In this document: positions 8,831 through 16,560 of the stretch, piece by piece | How the letters are laid out: each line of letters opens with the position of its first letter | Numbering within the stretch: position 1 is the first letter of the stretch | NCBI GenBank assembly: GCA_029688955.1 | Contig: JARUKZ010000046.1 | Coordinates: 1-33,252 of the forward strand | Length of the DNA: 33,252 nucleotides | Source of the DNA: Chitinispirillales bacterium ANBcel5 | Lineage (GTDB): Bacteria; Fibrobacterota; Chitinivibrionia; Chitinivibrionales; Chitinispirillaceae | Direction of reading: 5' to 3' | Notes under the pieces: model-generated | What the model saw: the letters and a program-made list of their open reading frames with translations, nothing else | Database searches by the model: none | What the model was told of the DNA's origin: nothing | Program-made: the position numbers and the translations under genes

Positions 8831-9490
8831 CTATTTCCCTTCTTGCTCCTCTCTTCTTTTTTTCAACAGTTCTATCACCTCCTCATCACTGGTCTGGTCA
8901 AACTCATCATACCAGGCGCCCACTGCGGTGAAATTATCCGGCTGAAGGGGACAGATCACATCATCAGCCTTTCCCCGTATCTCTCTTGTGGTTGATGGTG
9001 ATCCTACCGGAACCGCAACGATCAATCTTTCCGGATTTTGCCGGCTTATAGCCTCAAGAGCGACTTTCATGGTTGCACCGGTTGCAAGGCCGTCATCGAC
9101 AACGATTACCGCTTTACCGCGTATATCAAACGGTTCTCTTCCCTGCCTGTACATCCGCTCCCTTCTGCGCAGCTCTGCCAGCTGCTCCTCTGCAACCTGC
9201 TCAACTGTTTCCTTAGAAATAGAGAGAAATTTTACCACCGATTCGTTCAGCTGTACTATTCCTCCCTCTGCTATAGCTCCCATTGCAAGCTCCGGCTCTC
9301 CCGGAGTGCCAAGTTTTCGAACCAGAAATATATCCAGATCGGAATCGAGCAATGATGCTATTTCGTAGGCCACTACTACCCCGCCCCTTGGAAGCCCAAG
9401 CACCAGAAGGTTTGATGTTCCTATATAATGATCAAGATACTTTACCAGTTCCCTGCCAGCCTCACTTCTGTTGCCGTAGCGCTCAGCCAT
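8831..9490 (-). CDS. Phosphoribosyltransferase-family protein
   Basis: The 219-residue product has the type I phosphoribosyltransferase fold. The PRPP-binding loop VIVVDDGLATGAT (128-140) carries the paired acidic residues D132 and D133. An N-terminal LGLPRGGVVVAYEIA segment (31-45) and the RKLGTPGEPELAMGAIAEGG block (59-77) are typical of the stand-alone PRT proteins often fused or linked to hydrolases in other bacteria. Their substrate is generally unknown, so no base specificity is claimed. The ATG has GGAGG 6 nt upstream. It is the last of three same-strand genes after a DUF504-like and an RRM protein, 33 bp downstream of the latter, and is probably co-transcribed with it. Confidence 0.88.
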   Translation of the reverse strand: MAERYGNRSEAGRELVKYLDHYIGTSNLLVLGLPRGGVVVAYEIASLLDSDLDIFLVRKLGTPGEPELAMGAIAEGGIVQLNESVVKFLSISKETVEQVAEEQLAELRRRERMYRQGREPFDIRGKAVIVVDDGLATGATMKVALEAISRQNPERLIVAVPVGSPSTTREIRGKADDVICPLQPDNFTAVGAWYDEFDQTSDEEVIELLKKRREEQEGK

Positions 9491-9523
9491 CTCTACCCTC
9501 CGAATCGTTTTTCTTTCTTGAAT

Positions 9524-9814
9524 TTAAATAGAGCCACCGTAACCACTGCGCCCGTAATCTCCCACACTTTTGGGCTTACGACCGGTTGCTTCACTAACCC
9601 TCAGGCTTCTCCCTTCAAACTCCTTACCGTTAAGTTGAAGAATAGCCTCATGAGCGTTCTCCATCTCTACAAACCCAAACCCGCGGGAACGACCAGTATT
9701 ATGATCCTTAATAATTGCCACCGATTGTACTTCTCCAATGTCTGAGAAAAGTTCTTTTAACTTCTCTTCGGTTACTCCCCAGGAAATGTTACCAACATAC
9801 AGTTTTTGAGCCAT
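9524..9814 (-). CDS. Single-RRM RNA-binding protein
   Basis: This 96-residue protein is almost entirely one RNA recognition motif. RNP2 is LYVGNI (5-10) and RNP1 is RGFGFVEM (44-51), with the aromatic residues that stack on RNA bases present in both. The short tail (GRKPKSVGDYGRSGYGGS) is basic and Gly-rich, as in cyanobacterial and other bacterial RRM proteins. A strong GGAGGGG site precedes the ATG. It lies between the DUF504-like gene (114 bp upstream) and the phosphoribosyltransferase gene (33 bp downstream), all on the minus strand. Bacterial RRM proteins are often stress- or cold-linked RNA binders, but no regulator of that kind is visible here. Confidence 0.95.
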   Translation of the reverse strand: MAQKLYVGNISWGVTEEKLKELFSDIGEVQSVAIIKDHNTGRSRGFGFVEMENAHEAILQLNGKEFEGRSLRVSEATGRKPKSVGDYGRSGYGGSI

Positions 9815-9928
9815 TTAACCCCTCCGGTTTGATCTTGAAAACAAGCTTTTATCATGTTAGTTCAGTTTCTGCCCCTCTTACCAATACAAAAAGCATGCCA
9901 TCTGCCTCAGCAACGGTAACATCCCCCA

Positions 9929-10174
9929 TCAGCCCCTTTTCCATATCAGCTCTCCATTACGGTACACCCTCCTGATTCGGTGAAGGGGTACAGTAAAGGT
10001 TCTATCCTCCTGATCACGGGCAGTAAAAGAGAGCGGGTCAAGTCGCTCAATCATTTCCAAACCAATACTTACCAGTCCCATTCTACGGTCTTCATACATC
10101 AGTACAAAAGTAGCATCAGCAGAAAAGTCCCTATCCCAAATAATTCGGTCCAATATCTTCTTTACCGGTTCCAT
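9929..10174 (-). CDS. DUF504/MJ1316-family small protein (putative RNA-end recognition)
   Basis: The 81-residue product ends FTVPLHRIRRVYRNGELIW, matching the conserved PxHRIxxIxxxGxxxW core of the DUF504/MJ1316 family. It begins with VKKILDRIIWDRDF, also typical of that family. MJ1316-like domains have been predicted from comparative genomics to recognise RNA ends bearing a cyclic phosphate; this is not shown for the protein here. I place the start at the ATG ending at 10174, since the longer open frame up to 10306 adds 44 low-complexity residues (GGNYGGGF) with no family similarity. No clear ribosome binding site precedes the ATG, so the start is the weak point. It is first in line before the RRM and phosphoribosyltransferase genes. 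Confidence 0.72.
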   Translation of the reverse strand: MEPVKKILDRIIWDRDFSADATFVLMYEDRRMGLVSIGLEMIERLDPLSFTARDQEDRTFTVPLHRIRRVYRNGELIWKRG

Positions 10175-10427
10175 ATGTTTTTCTAAACAGCAAAATGCAT
10201 CCCTTACACCGTAATTACCCCGCAGCAAACCGCACAGAGCGGAAATTTTCCCGCAGTTGAGAAAAGATTTGAGAAATCCCCCCCCGTAATTACCACCCAA
10301 TTTCAATCCACAAGAGCAATGGGATATGGCACAGCTGTTGATTTGTTCCCTTTAGTAGGAAAAGAAAACCCCACCAAGGGGAGAATAGTATTGTTTTAAA
10401 CGTTTAATTGCTGCACCGGAGGAAAAA

Positions 10428-11612
10428 ATGGCAACGCTTCTCCAAAAATCCATAAAACCCAACTCCCCAGACGCTCTTCTATTCTCCGATTTATTAAACG
10501 CTGCGCAAAAAAATAACAGCTCCACTATTCGAACAGTGGATGTTGCTGTGGTGGGTGGTGGGATAGCAGGTGCAGCAGTTGGTTATTTTCTGGCCCTTAA
10601 GGGAATAGAAAATGTAGTGTTTGACAAAATGGACAAAGAGCACAATTTAAACCCCAATTTATCTTTTCAAAATTCCTCTATTCCCTCCGCGCTCACAAAG
10701 CTTGGCGTTCAGTCAGGTGAAGAAACGTCGACCCAAGTCCTCTCTCCCGGGGGCAAGGCTCTACTCCTTAAGCAACAAATCACTGCCCTGCAATCAGCAA
10801 ACAGTCCAGCAAATGAGTTCCTTTTGCAAAAAGCTCAAAAGGCAGGCTCCTTCTGTGTACGACAAACTGTATTAAACCTCACCCAGGAACGTGGGGGGTG
10901 GATTGTGAAAACGGAGAAGGGTGAGATTCGTTGTCGTATAGTGATTGGAGCAGATGGAGTGCACAGTCTGGTTAGAAACTCAGTTTCAAAGCCCATCAGT
11001 GATCAGCACCTTTCCCTTGGAACGGGGTTTTATGTCAATAGCGATCGGAAAATGAAGCAATCGATACAATTTTTAAAAGAGAGAAGCGAGGTGCTGAAAA
11101 TCACTTCAGATAAAAACAAATTACGCATCGGCTTATTTGGCCCTTGTGCCACAAGCAGAGGAAGAAAAAGCCGTCTTGAAACGATAGTCAAAGAACGGTT
11201 TGGTTTCCATAAATTCCACTCTCCCTGGACTTCATTTCTCCCCGGCGCTACATCTCCCTCCTTTTTTGACCTACCCTGTGCCGGTAAAAATTGGCTTCTG
11301 TTAGGTGCTGCAGCGGGACACGTTCATCCGCTCAGTGCAGAAGGAGCGGTATTTGCACTACACTCTGCGGAACTGGCTTCACAGGCGCTAAAGTGCGGTG
11401 ATCCCAGAATATTTGATTCTCTGTGGAGAGAATCTTTTGAATATCAATTAAAATCAGCCGCTAAACTAAAACGCCTATTCCATACTCCCTGGATCTCAAA
11501 CCCCCTTTTAAGAACCGCCACTTTCAGCTCTCAGGCGTCTCAGCTGATTAGTTCTCTTGTGGTCCCCTCTTTTAGGGTATCTCAACGAGAAAAGTATGCT
11601 GCAATCAACTAA
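10428..11612 (+). CDS. FAD-dependent oxidoreductase, geranylgeranyl-reductase-like
   Basis: The 394-residue flavoprotein has an N-terminal Rossmann dinucleotide fold with GGGIAG (43-48) after a 36-residue leader, a second FAD motif IGADGVHSLVR (173-183), and the third motif as LLGAAAGHVHPLSAEGAVFALHSAE. That last block matches the GDAAG..NPLTGEGI motif of geranylgeranyl reductase and related monooxygenase-like enzymes. The usual Asp that contacts the FAD ribityl chain is replaced by A294. The GGAGG just before the ATG supports the start. It could saturate or oxidise an isoprenoid or other hydrophobic substrate, but the context gives no clue. The third-motif change and the missing active-site context make its activity uncertain. 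Confidence 0.8.
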   Translation: MATLLQKSIKPNSPDALLFSDLLNAAQKNNSSTIRTVDVAVVGGGIAGAAVGYFLALKGIENVVFDKMDKEHNLNPNLSFQNSSIPSALTKLGVQSGEETSTQVLSPGGKALLLKQQITALQSANSPANEFLLQKAQKAGSFCVRQTVLNLTQERGGWIVKTEKGEIRCRIVIGADGVHSLVRNSVSKPISDQHLSLGTGFYVNSDRKMKQSIQFLKERSEVLKITSDKNKLRIGLFGPCATSRGRKSRLETIVKERFGFHKFHSPWTSFLPGATSPSFFDLPCAGKNWLLLGAAAGHVHPLSAEGAVFALHSAELASQALKCGDPRIFDSLWRESFEYQLKSAAKLKRLFHTPWISNPLLRTATFSSQASQLISSLVVPSFRVSQREKYAAIN

Positions 11613-12296
11613 AAACTGTTTGGCTTTGTGAGTTTAATGGCGAGTGAAGGAAACCACCCGTATTGTTTGGTGTTTTCGTTATTTTTTATCAAGATTTTTG
11701 CAATGATGGCTGATCAATTCCCGATTTAAATTCGAGGTACAAGAAGGCGTATCTACTTGTGTTAGTATCTCTAATAGAAGAAACAGTATAACAAATTTTA
11801 GCCCTCCTGCCAGCTACTAAAGCAAGCCCTGAACTGGGCATTTAGCATTAATAGCCCAGGGTAAATGCCGGGCAAGTGCCCTGGGAGACAACACGTCAAA
11901 GAAAAGTGTCCTGAAAGAGCGACTACTACTTTTTTTTGGACACCAATACTAGAGCCTGCACCATATAACACGATCTTAACCCGAAGCAGCTATAGCAAGC
12001 GCCTTGGGTGCCAAAACCACAAGAATGGTCTCTTTATACCCCAGACACTGAATTTCTGTTGGCATATTCTGGTTCATAGCAAAGCTGGTCAACGACAGTA
12101 AAAATTCACCTATACAATTTTGCCTTTCTAGGTTATGTTACCCCATTCTCTTTTATTCTACTATTTCCTTCCAATGAGTGGTTAAATGAAAATTGTAGAT
12201 GTGCTCTTTTCCCTTTTCACTGCTCAAGTCTCAGTGTATAGAGCTCATTTTTTTTCCTCTACTCTCCCTTCTTCAGCACCAATGAGCACTGTTATA
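11613..12296. other. Long intergenic stretch with nested inverted repeats
   Basis: No convincing gene in 684 bp. A 78-codon plus frame (11865-12101) has no ribosome binding site and no recognisable features. The stretch contains several inverted repeats between 11834 and 11943 (listed separately). The two flanking genes converge on it. Confidence 0.55.
11834..11943. other. Cluster of overlapping inverted repeats
   Basis: CTGGGC (11834-11839) can pair with GCCCAG (11854-11859). The same bases form part of CCCAGGG (11855-11861), which can instead pair with CCCTGGG (11879-11885). A third pair, GTGTCC (11906-11911) and GGACAC (11938-11943), encloses an eight-T run. The first two hairpins exclude each other, a layout found in RNA switches, but there is no gene close downstream on either strand. 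Confidence 0.4.
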
Positions 12297-13094
12297 TCAG
12301 GTGCTGCCCTGATCACCATCTACCTGATCACCATCTACCTGATCACCATCTACCGGATCACCATCTACCGGATCATCATCAACTTTTTCGAATATGTACC
12401 GTACTATTGGTGTACCAAATGACACATCAATATATAACCGGTTATCAATGAGTTCATATTCTCCATAATGAACATTGTAACCCGCAGCCTGAATCCTTAG
12501 TGTGCCATTGGCATAAGTTCCACTATCTACGCTGTGCTTGCGAATTATACATCTTCCACTATCTGCAAACTCGATGAAAAATGGATCCTGGAAAGGTTCA
12601 CTGGTTAAATCAGATTCTGAGTCACCGGTTTGATATTCCATCGCTTTCCAAAGACCCAAAAGTTCTTCTTCAACTATTTCGCTATAATCAGCAGTCCCTG
12701 CTTTAATAAAGGTAATTTTTGTCAGCTCGTTAACATCGATTTGAGTGAATACAATGAGTTGATCTTCATCAATTTCATACCCCCCAAAGAATATACTTTC
12801 ATCTTCGTATTCTACATATAACCTACCTTCACGATAGGTCCCATTTACTACTTCGTCCAGTTTAAATTCTCCGTTAACGGTAAATTCAATAACAGGTACG
12901 CTGTATAGGGGAACTTCTCTCAGGTCAGACATCGACTCTCCTGATTCCATCTTTACAGCTTCCCATACTCCAATAACACCCTGCTCGCTACCTGATGAAT
13001 CGCGGTCTGAAGAAGATGATGGGTTTAAGCAGCTGTTAATGGTAAGTACCACTATTACCATAAAAGTAAAAGAGAGCGTTTTTCTGCAATTCAT
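12297..13094 (-). CDS. Lipoprotein with two lipocalin-like repeats and a VDGD-repeat tail
   Basis: The 265-residue product has a signal peptide ending INSC and so is a predicted lipoprotein. Two homologous beta-rich domains follow, starting GVWEAVKMESGES and GLWKAMEYQTGDS. Each has a later NGTYREGRLY or SGTYANGTLR strand and a YEIDEDQLIV or YELIDNRLYI strand, as in small lipocalin-like lipoproteins. The tail is a tandem pentapeptide VDGD(P/Q), encoded by 15-bp repeats at about 12310-12370. The start at 13094 is chosen because AAAGGTGG lies just upstream; a frame open to 13160 adds 22 residues before the signal. Its domains match those of the long lipoprotein at 31121-32965, so the two are paralogues about 18 kb apart. 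Ligand and role are unknown. Confidence 0.8.
   Translation of the reverse strand: MNCRKTLSFTFMVIVVLTINSCLNPSSSSDRDSSGSEQGVIGVWEAVKMESGESMSDLREVPLYSVPVIEFTVNGEFKLDEVVNGTYREGRLYVEYEDESIFFGGYEIDEDQLIVFTQIDVNELTKITFIKAGTADYSEIVEEELLGLWKAMEYQTGDSESDLTSEPFQDPFFIEFADSGRCIIRKHSVDSGTYANGTLRIQAAGYNVHYGEYELIDNRLYIDVSFGTPIVRYIFEKVDDDPVDGDPVDGDQVDGDQVDGDQGST
12310..12370. repeat. 15-bp tandem repeat in lipoprotein 3' end
   Basis: Four near-identical units of GATCACCATCTACC plus T or G run head to tail and then decay. On the minus strand they encode VDGDQ/VDGDP pentapeptides at the end of the lipoprotein. Units differ mainly at one position, which suggests recent expansion. Confidence 0.85.
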
Positions 13095-13868
13095 GGATAA
13101 ACCACCTTTCAAAAAGTGTGATTTTTGTTTTAAATAGAACGCTAAAATTAACAAGTTCACCTTAGCTATAACTGTACTTTTTACAGCGGGTATACTTAAC
13201 TGAAAAAGGTCCTTTATGTTTCTGTCTAAATAGGATAACTAGCTAAGAAAAAGCTTATATGATATTTGAATTAGCAATAAAAGCCCCAGTTTTATGCTCG
13301 CTTAGGCTTTAGATTCCCAGAGTTTAAAGAGTATATATCTTGTTTCATAAACTACAAACAGAACAAAAGGATTTTTGTGTTGGTAGGTGATAGTTCCGTT
13401 TGGGTTTCCATGCTGCTGCAAGCTACTCGCTTTATTTAGGACCTTATTCTGTTCAGACAAGCTACTCTAACAAACACCGTACATGGAGACTGTACCAGCA
13501 GTTTTACTGTTCATTATAAGATAACCTAAGTTGCTTATGTTAAAAACTGTGCTACCTGTAAGGCTCGACCCTTACAGCTTTAGGCGTCGAACCTATCCAT
13601 TTACCTTTACCTTTGAACCTGAATTTAAGTATCAGATTCAAAGTAGAAGTTTTGGGTACTATTAGTGTGAGCGGATTGCTTCAGGAGCCATTTGAACTGT
13701 CCTGGCAAAAGAAAAGCGAGATACGTTTTTCAAGCCATAATGTCAAAAATCAAACAATTCAGCTAGTCAAATTTTGAGCAGCAGTGGTGACCTGGTAGTG
13801 TTTAACAGGATAAAAGTTGGCGTTGTAACCATCAGATCCCAAATTCATTTTTTTTGATCTTTAATTTT
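13095..13868. other. Long intergenic stretch without a recognisable gene
   Basis: This 774-bp AT-rich stretch has no open frame of note. It contains one perfect 8-bp hairpin, CTGTAAGG (13556-13563) and CCTTACAG (13570-13577), with a 6-nt loop and no T-run after it. Both neighbouring genes are on the minus strand, so it must hold the promoter of the lipoprotein gene, and the 3' end of the kinase-like gene lies at its right edge. Confidence 0.5.
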
Positions 13869-14834
13869 CTATGACCCCAGCTTTTTAATCACCTCTTTAG
13901 CCAGCCTTTCGCTGTAACTGGTTGGATCCCAGTACCCATCAGTCCACCCTTTTAAGAAACGATAAAAATCGGTCCAGGCAACCGGGTATAAAACACGCCA
14001 ATTTTCTTCTAAGGCATTAAGATCGATGGCTTTATTTCGCAGTAAAAGAGCTTTACGCAGTACCGAAAAATAATAATCAAGCATGGGTTTAACAAGCCGT
14101 TCACAGGTAGCTTCAGGAAAACAGCTGTCCAGAAAATACGCTACGTCTTTCATTCCACATCCCCCGCCTACATATTGAAAGTCAATAGCAGCCACCGATT
14201 TTCCATTTTTGCTGAAACAAAAATTTGCAAGTTTAGCATCTCCATGCACAATTGTCTGAAACGGGCTTTGACGAAGCTTTGTGTCGATAGCTAGTGCAGC
14301 TTTTTTAAGTGATTGATCACCGAGTCGATTGAGTTCCTCTTTTCTGGTGGCCAGATGCCAGTAAGTGCCCGTTTTCCAAAGCCCCCGAGGTTTTTCTGCC
14401 ATAAAAGCAGCATGAAAATGCGCTAACCACCTGAGCCCTGTTTGAGCAATCTGTTGGTTAGCGGATCTGTGTTGTTTTGAAAATCCCGAATCAGTTAAAT
14501 CCTCAAGAACTACTACTATTTCCGATTGTTCTGCGTGAGTGCCAAGACAGCAAGGAATACGGCAGTATTGATTACAGTTAGAAGCAAACTGTTGGTACCA
14601 CCGAAGTTCAATCTGGTAGGATCGCATTTTTCGGTTGTGTGATGTAGGAGAGGAAATAGCTTTAGCATCAGGGTATCGTATGTGTTTAACAATTACCTGA
14701 TCGGTGGTTGCGTTTTTCAGTTGTAGGCGCAGAATCTGACCATAACCACTCCAAAGGGTTTGAATGTTTCTGCAGGTAAGGATTTTTTGTGCGCCGGTTA
14801 ATTTTTTTACGACATTTTCAACTAATGAGTTCAT
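13869..14834 (-). CDS. Aminoglycoside phosphotransferase/ecdysteroid-kinase-like protein
   Basis: The 321-residue product has the kinase fold used by APH, choline kinase and EcKinase-type enzymes, which phosphorylate small molecules. VIVKH (48-52) supplies the likely ATP-contacting lysine, K50. LEDL (110-113) fits the hinge. IVHGDAKLANF (195-205) is the catalytic loop with D199 and N204, and AIDFQYVGGGCGMKDVAYFL (216-235) supplies the metal-binding D218. The DFQ and GMKDVAYFL wording is closest to the EcKinase/DUF1679-like branch. No ribosome binding site is obvious at the ATG. The gene stands alone between a long intergenic region and the RAYT element, so the substrate cannot be inferred; antibiotic resistance should not be assumed. 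Confidence 0.82.
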   Translation of the reverse strand: MNSLVENVVKKLTGAQKILTCRNIQTLWSGYGQILRLQLKNATTDQVIVKHIRYPDAKAISSPTSHNRKMRSYQIELRWYQQFASNCNQYCRIPCCLGTHAEQSEIVVVLEDLTDSGFSKQHRSANQQIAQTGLRWLAHFHAAFMAEKPRGLWKTGTYWHLATRKEELNRLGDQSLKKAALAIDTKLRQSPFQTIVHGDAKLANFCFSKNGKSVAAIDFQYVGGGCGMKDVAYFLDSCFPEATCERLVKPMLDYYFSVLRKALLLRNKAIDLNALEENWRVLYPVAWTDFYRFLKGWTDGYWDPTSYSERLAKEVIKKLGS

Positions 14835-15201
14835 GAGTTTTTGATAGTTATGAGAGGTTTATGAGAGTTAGAGTAGTAAAAATAGTACATTGGAGGTATT
14901 GGAAGTAAGGTACGGACTGTTTTTTTATTTTTAATGTCTGTATTTTTTAGGTACGGACTTTCGTTTTTGGAAGAAGACAAGGTACGGACCGCCTTTTAGT
15001 ACTTTTAATTCCAAAACCAACACTTCAAATAAAACAAACTAATTGCAATTAGATTTTTTTTTATTTTGGGAAGCAAAATTCTAAATATTGTAATCTCAAT
15101 GCCGTCTTTTACCGTGTGTAGCCTCCTTACATTTGGCTTTATCTTTGCTTTATTTTCTCGCTAACCATTTACATCACTCCCACCAAAAACAAGAGGTCGA
15201 T
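14835..15201. other. Intergenic region with left-hand repeats of the RAYT element
   Basis: The 367-bp AT-rich stretch holds three direct copies of GGTACGGAC (listed separately) and then about 200 bp of T-rich leader before the transposase. No other gene is visible. Confidence 0.7.
14901..14995 (+). repeat. Left REP-like repeats (three copies)
   Basis: GGTACGGAC occurs at 14909-14917, 14950-14958 and 14981-14989. Copies 1 and 3 are preceded by a GGAAG tract 5-10 nt upstream and followed by T-rich sequence. Copy 1 continues as TGTTTTTTT, copy 2 as TTTCGTTTTT and copy 3 as CGCCTTTTAG. Confidence 0.8.
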
Positions 15202-16185
15202 ATGCCAACGACAAGACGTATTGAATCACCAGGTGCGTTAGCTCACATAATGGCTCATTCCATAGATCAACGAGAGCTTTTTGTTGACGATTCTGATAGA
15301 AACGACTTTCTTCAAAGACTTAAAGAGGGGTTAAGGAAGACTGGATATAAGTGCTACGCCTGGACATTGATGGATAACCATTACCACCTACTCGTCAGAA
15401 CAAATTATCTACCTATGAGTAAACTCATGCGAGCACTAAATGGAGGATATGCTCAGTATTACAATAAAAAACATAAAAGGCGGGGATATCTGTTTCAAAA
15501 CCGATTTAAATCAGTAATTTGTCAGGACCAGGGATATGCTGCTCAATTAATCAAATACATTCATCTCAACCCCCTTAGGGCCGGTAAAGTTAAGTCTTTA
15601 GAACAATTAGAAAGATACTCATGGTGTGGACATGGATTTTTGCTTGGAAACCCTGGATCCATGGGTGAGAGTTTTCAGGACAGAGATGAGTGCCTGGTCC
15701 GATTTGGCAATGATGAACTAGCGGGGGTAAATAATTATAAGGCCTTTTGCGATGACAATTTTTGTTTTGATAGCTTGAAAAGTGCGGGAAAATTACCAGA
15801 AGAGTATAATATGGAAATAAAAATATCGTGCAAAGGTTGGCCTGCTGTGATAGGAGACCCCCATTTCGTAAGAAACGCTCTTGAAAAATACAAAAATAAT
15901 CTCAACAGAAAACACCGTGTTTCAGATTATCCCTTAATACTTCAAACTATCATGGAATCGGTATGTAATGAATACAAAATCAAACCCAGTGACGTGTTCA
16001 AACGTGGTAGGCTGAATAAAATCACAGACGCTCGCGCCAAGTTTTGTTTTTTAGCACACAAAGTGGAACTAATTCCGTGTACTGTAATTGCAGAATATCT
16101 TAGTATCAGCATTGGATCTGTAATACGTCTATCTGAACAGGAAGACAAAAATAAAAAGGCATTGCATCAAAATCCAGTTTTATAG
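15202..16185 (+). CDS. REP-associated tyrosine transposase (IS200-like, Y1_Tnp) with DnaA-like C-terminal domain
   Basis: The 327-residue product has the IS200/RAYT catalytic fold. The HUH-type motif NHYHLLV gives H60 and H62, and the nucleophile is probably Y119 in LIKYIHLNPLRAGKV. Such enzymes cut and rejoin single-stranded DNA at hairpin-bearing REP sequences. The C-terminal third (about 240-320), with IMESVCNEYKIKPSDVFKRG and TVIAEYLSISIGSVIRLSEQ, resembles the DNA-binding helix-turn-helix of DnaA, a fusion seen in one branch of RAYTs. The ATG at 15202 is preferred because AGAGGT lies 7-8 nt upstream and the next residues (RRIESPGALAHIM) match the usual N-terminus. The frame is open 69 bp further upstream. 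It appears intact, with matching repeats outside it. Confidence 0.92.
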   Translation: MPTTRRIESPGALAHIMAHSIDQRELFVDDSDRNDFLQRLKEGLRKTGYKCYAWTLMDNHYHLLVRTNYLPMSKLMRALNGGYAQYYNKKHKRRGYLFQNRFKSVICQDQGYAAQLIKYIHLNPLRAGKVKSLEQLERYSWCGHGFLLGNPGSMGESFQDRDECLVRFGNDELAGVNNYKAFCDDNFCFDSLKSAGKLPEEYNMEIKISCKGWPAVIGDPHFVRNALEKYKNNLNRKHRVSDYPLILQTIMESVCNEYKIKPSDVFKRGRLNKITDARAKFCFLAHKVELIPCTVIAEYLSISIGSVIRLSEQEDKNKKALHQNPVL

Positions 16186-16420
16186 CATTAGTTGAAGTAC
16201 CTGTAACACCTATTCTCTTTTTTCCCTCAAACCCCTCTTTAATTGGTCTCCATATAATGCCCTTCAAATGCGCCGAGACCAATTATTTATAATATACCAA
16301 TTAAGAATAAAACACATTACTACTCATACTACATCGTATTACTAATGTATAAAGTAAGGCCTGAGGTGAATTTGGTCCTTTGGGTTTATCAAAACTTGTG
16401 TTCAGTTACATATTTTCTGG

Positions 16421-16488
16421 AGAAAGCACTAAAAACAGTCCGTACCCAATTCCAGAGAAAAGCATTAAACACAGTCCGTCCCTCTTCC
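16421..16488 (-). repeat. Right REP-like repeats (two tandem copies)
   Basis: Two imperfect copies of a roughly 33-bp unit, AGAAA(A)GCA(C/T)TAAA(A/C)ACAGTCCGT, lie at 16421-16453 and 16456-16488. Each contains AGTCCGT(A/C)CC, the reverse complement of the repeat left of the transposase gene, and each ends TTCC. Confidence 0.8.
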
Positions 16489-16498
16489 CCCCACCAAA

Positions 16499-16530
16499 TA
16501 AAAAAGCCCAAGGACATATCTCCCCGGGCT
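16499..16530 (-). terminator. Rho-independent terminator of clpX
   Basis: On the minus strand AGCCCGGGGA (complement of 16521-16530) pairs with TCCTTGGGCT (complement of 16505-16514) around a 6-nt loop. It is a 10-bp stem with two G-T pairs and is followed at once by TTTTTTATTT. It starts 31 nt after the clpX stop and closes the tig-clpP-clpX operon. Confidence 0.85.
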
Positions 16531-16560
16531 CAACTCTATCTCCACTCACATCCTAAACAA

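Larger units (their letters stand above)
14901..16488 (+). mobile_element. RAYT-type element bounded by inverted REP-like repeats
   Basis: A HUH tyrosine transposase gene is flanked on the left by three direct copies of GGTACGGAC and on the right by two copies of the reverse complement. The 16-mer GGTACGGACTGTTTTT at 14909-14924 is matched exactly in reverse complement at 16431-16446. This is the arrangement known for REP-associated tyrosine transposases, in which REP sequences of opposite orientation bracket the gene. Precise ends cannot be fixed from one copy; boundaries are the outermost repeats. No target-site duplication is expected for this class. Confidence 0.6.
16186..16560. other. 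Intergenic region with inverted repeat and right-hand REP-like repeats
   Basis: The 375 bp hold a 10-bp inverted repeat, AATTGGTCTC (16241-16250) with GAGACCAATT (16275-16284); the right REP-like repeats (16421-16488); and the clpX terminator (16499-16530). A short plus-strand frame at 16345-16590 overlaps these elements and is not considered a gene. Confidence 0.65.

Noticed and set aside
11865..12101. Plus-strand 78-codon frame
   Set aside because: No ribosome binding site, no recognisable motif, and it crosses the inverted-repeat cluster.
13869..14834. Antibiotic resistance phosphotransferase
   Set aside because: Kinase motifs are present, but the wording is closer to EcKinase-like small-molecule kinases and there is no resistance context.
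16241..16284. Terminal inverted repeat of the RAYT element
   Set aside because: Both arms lie on the same side of the transposase gene, so this is a local hairpin, not element ends.
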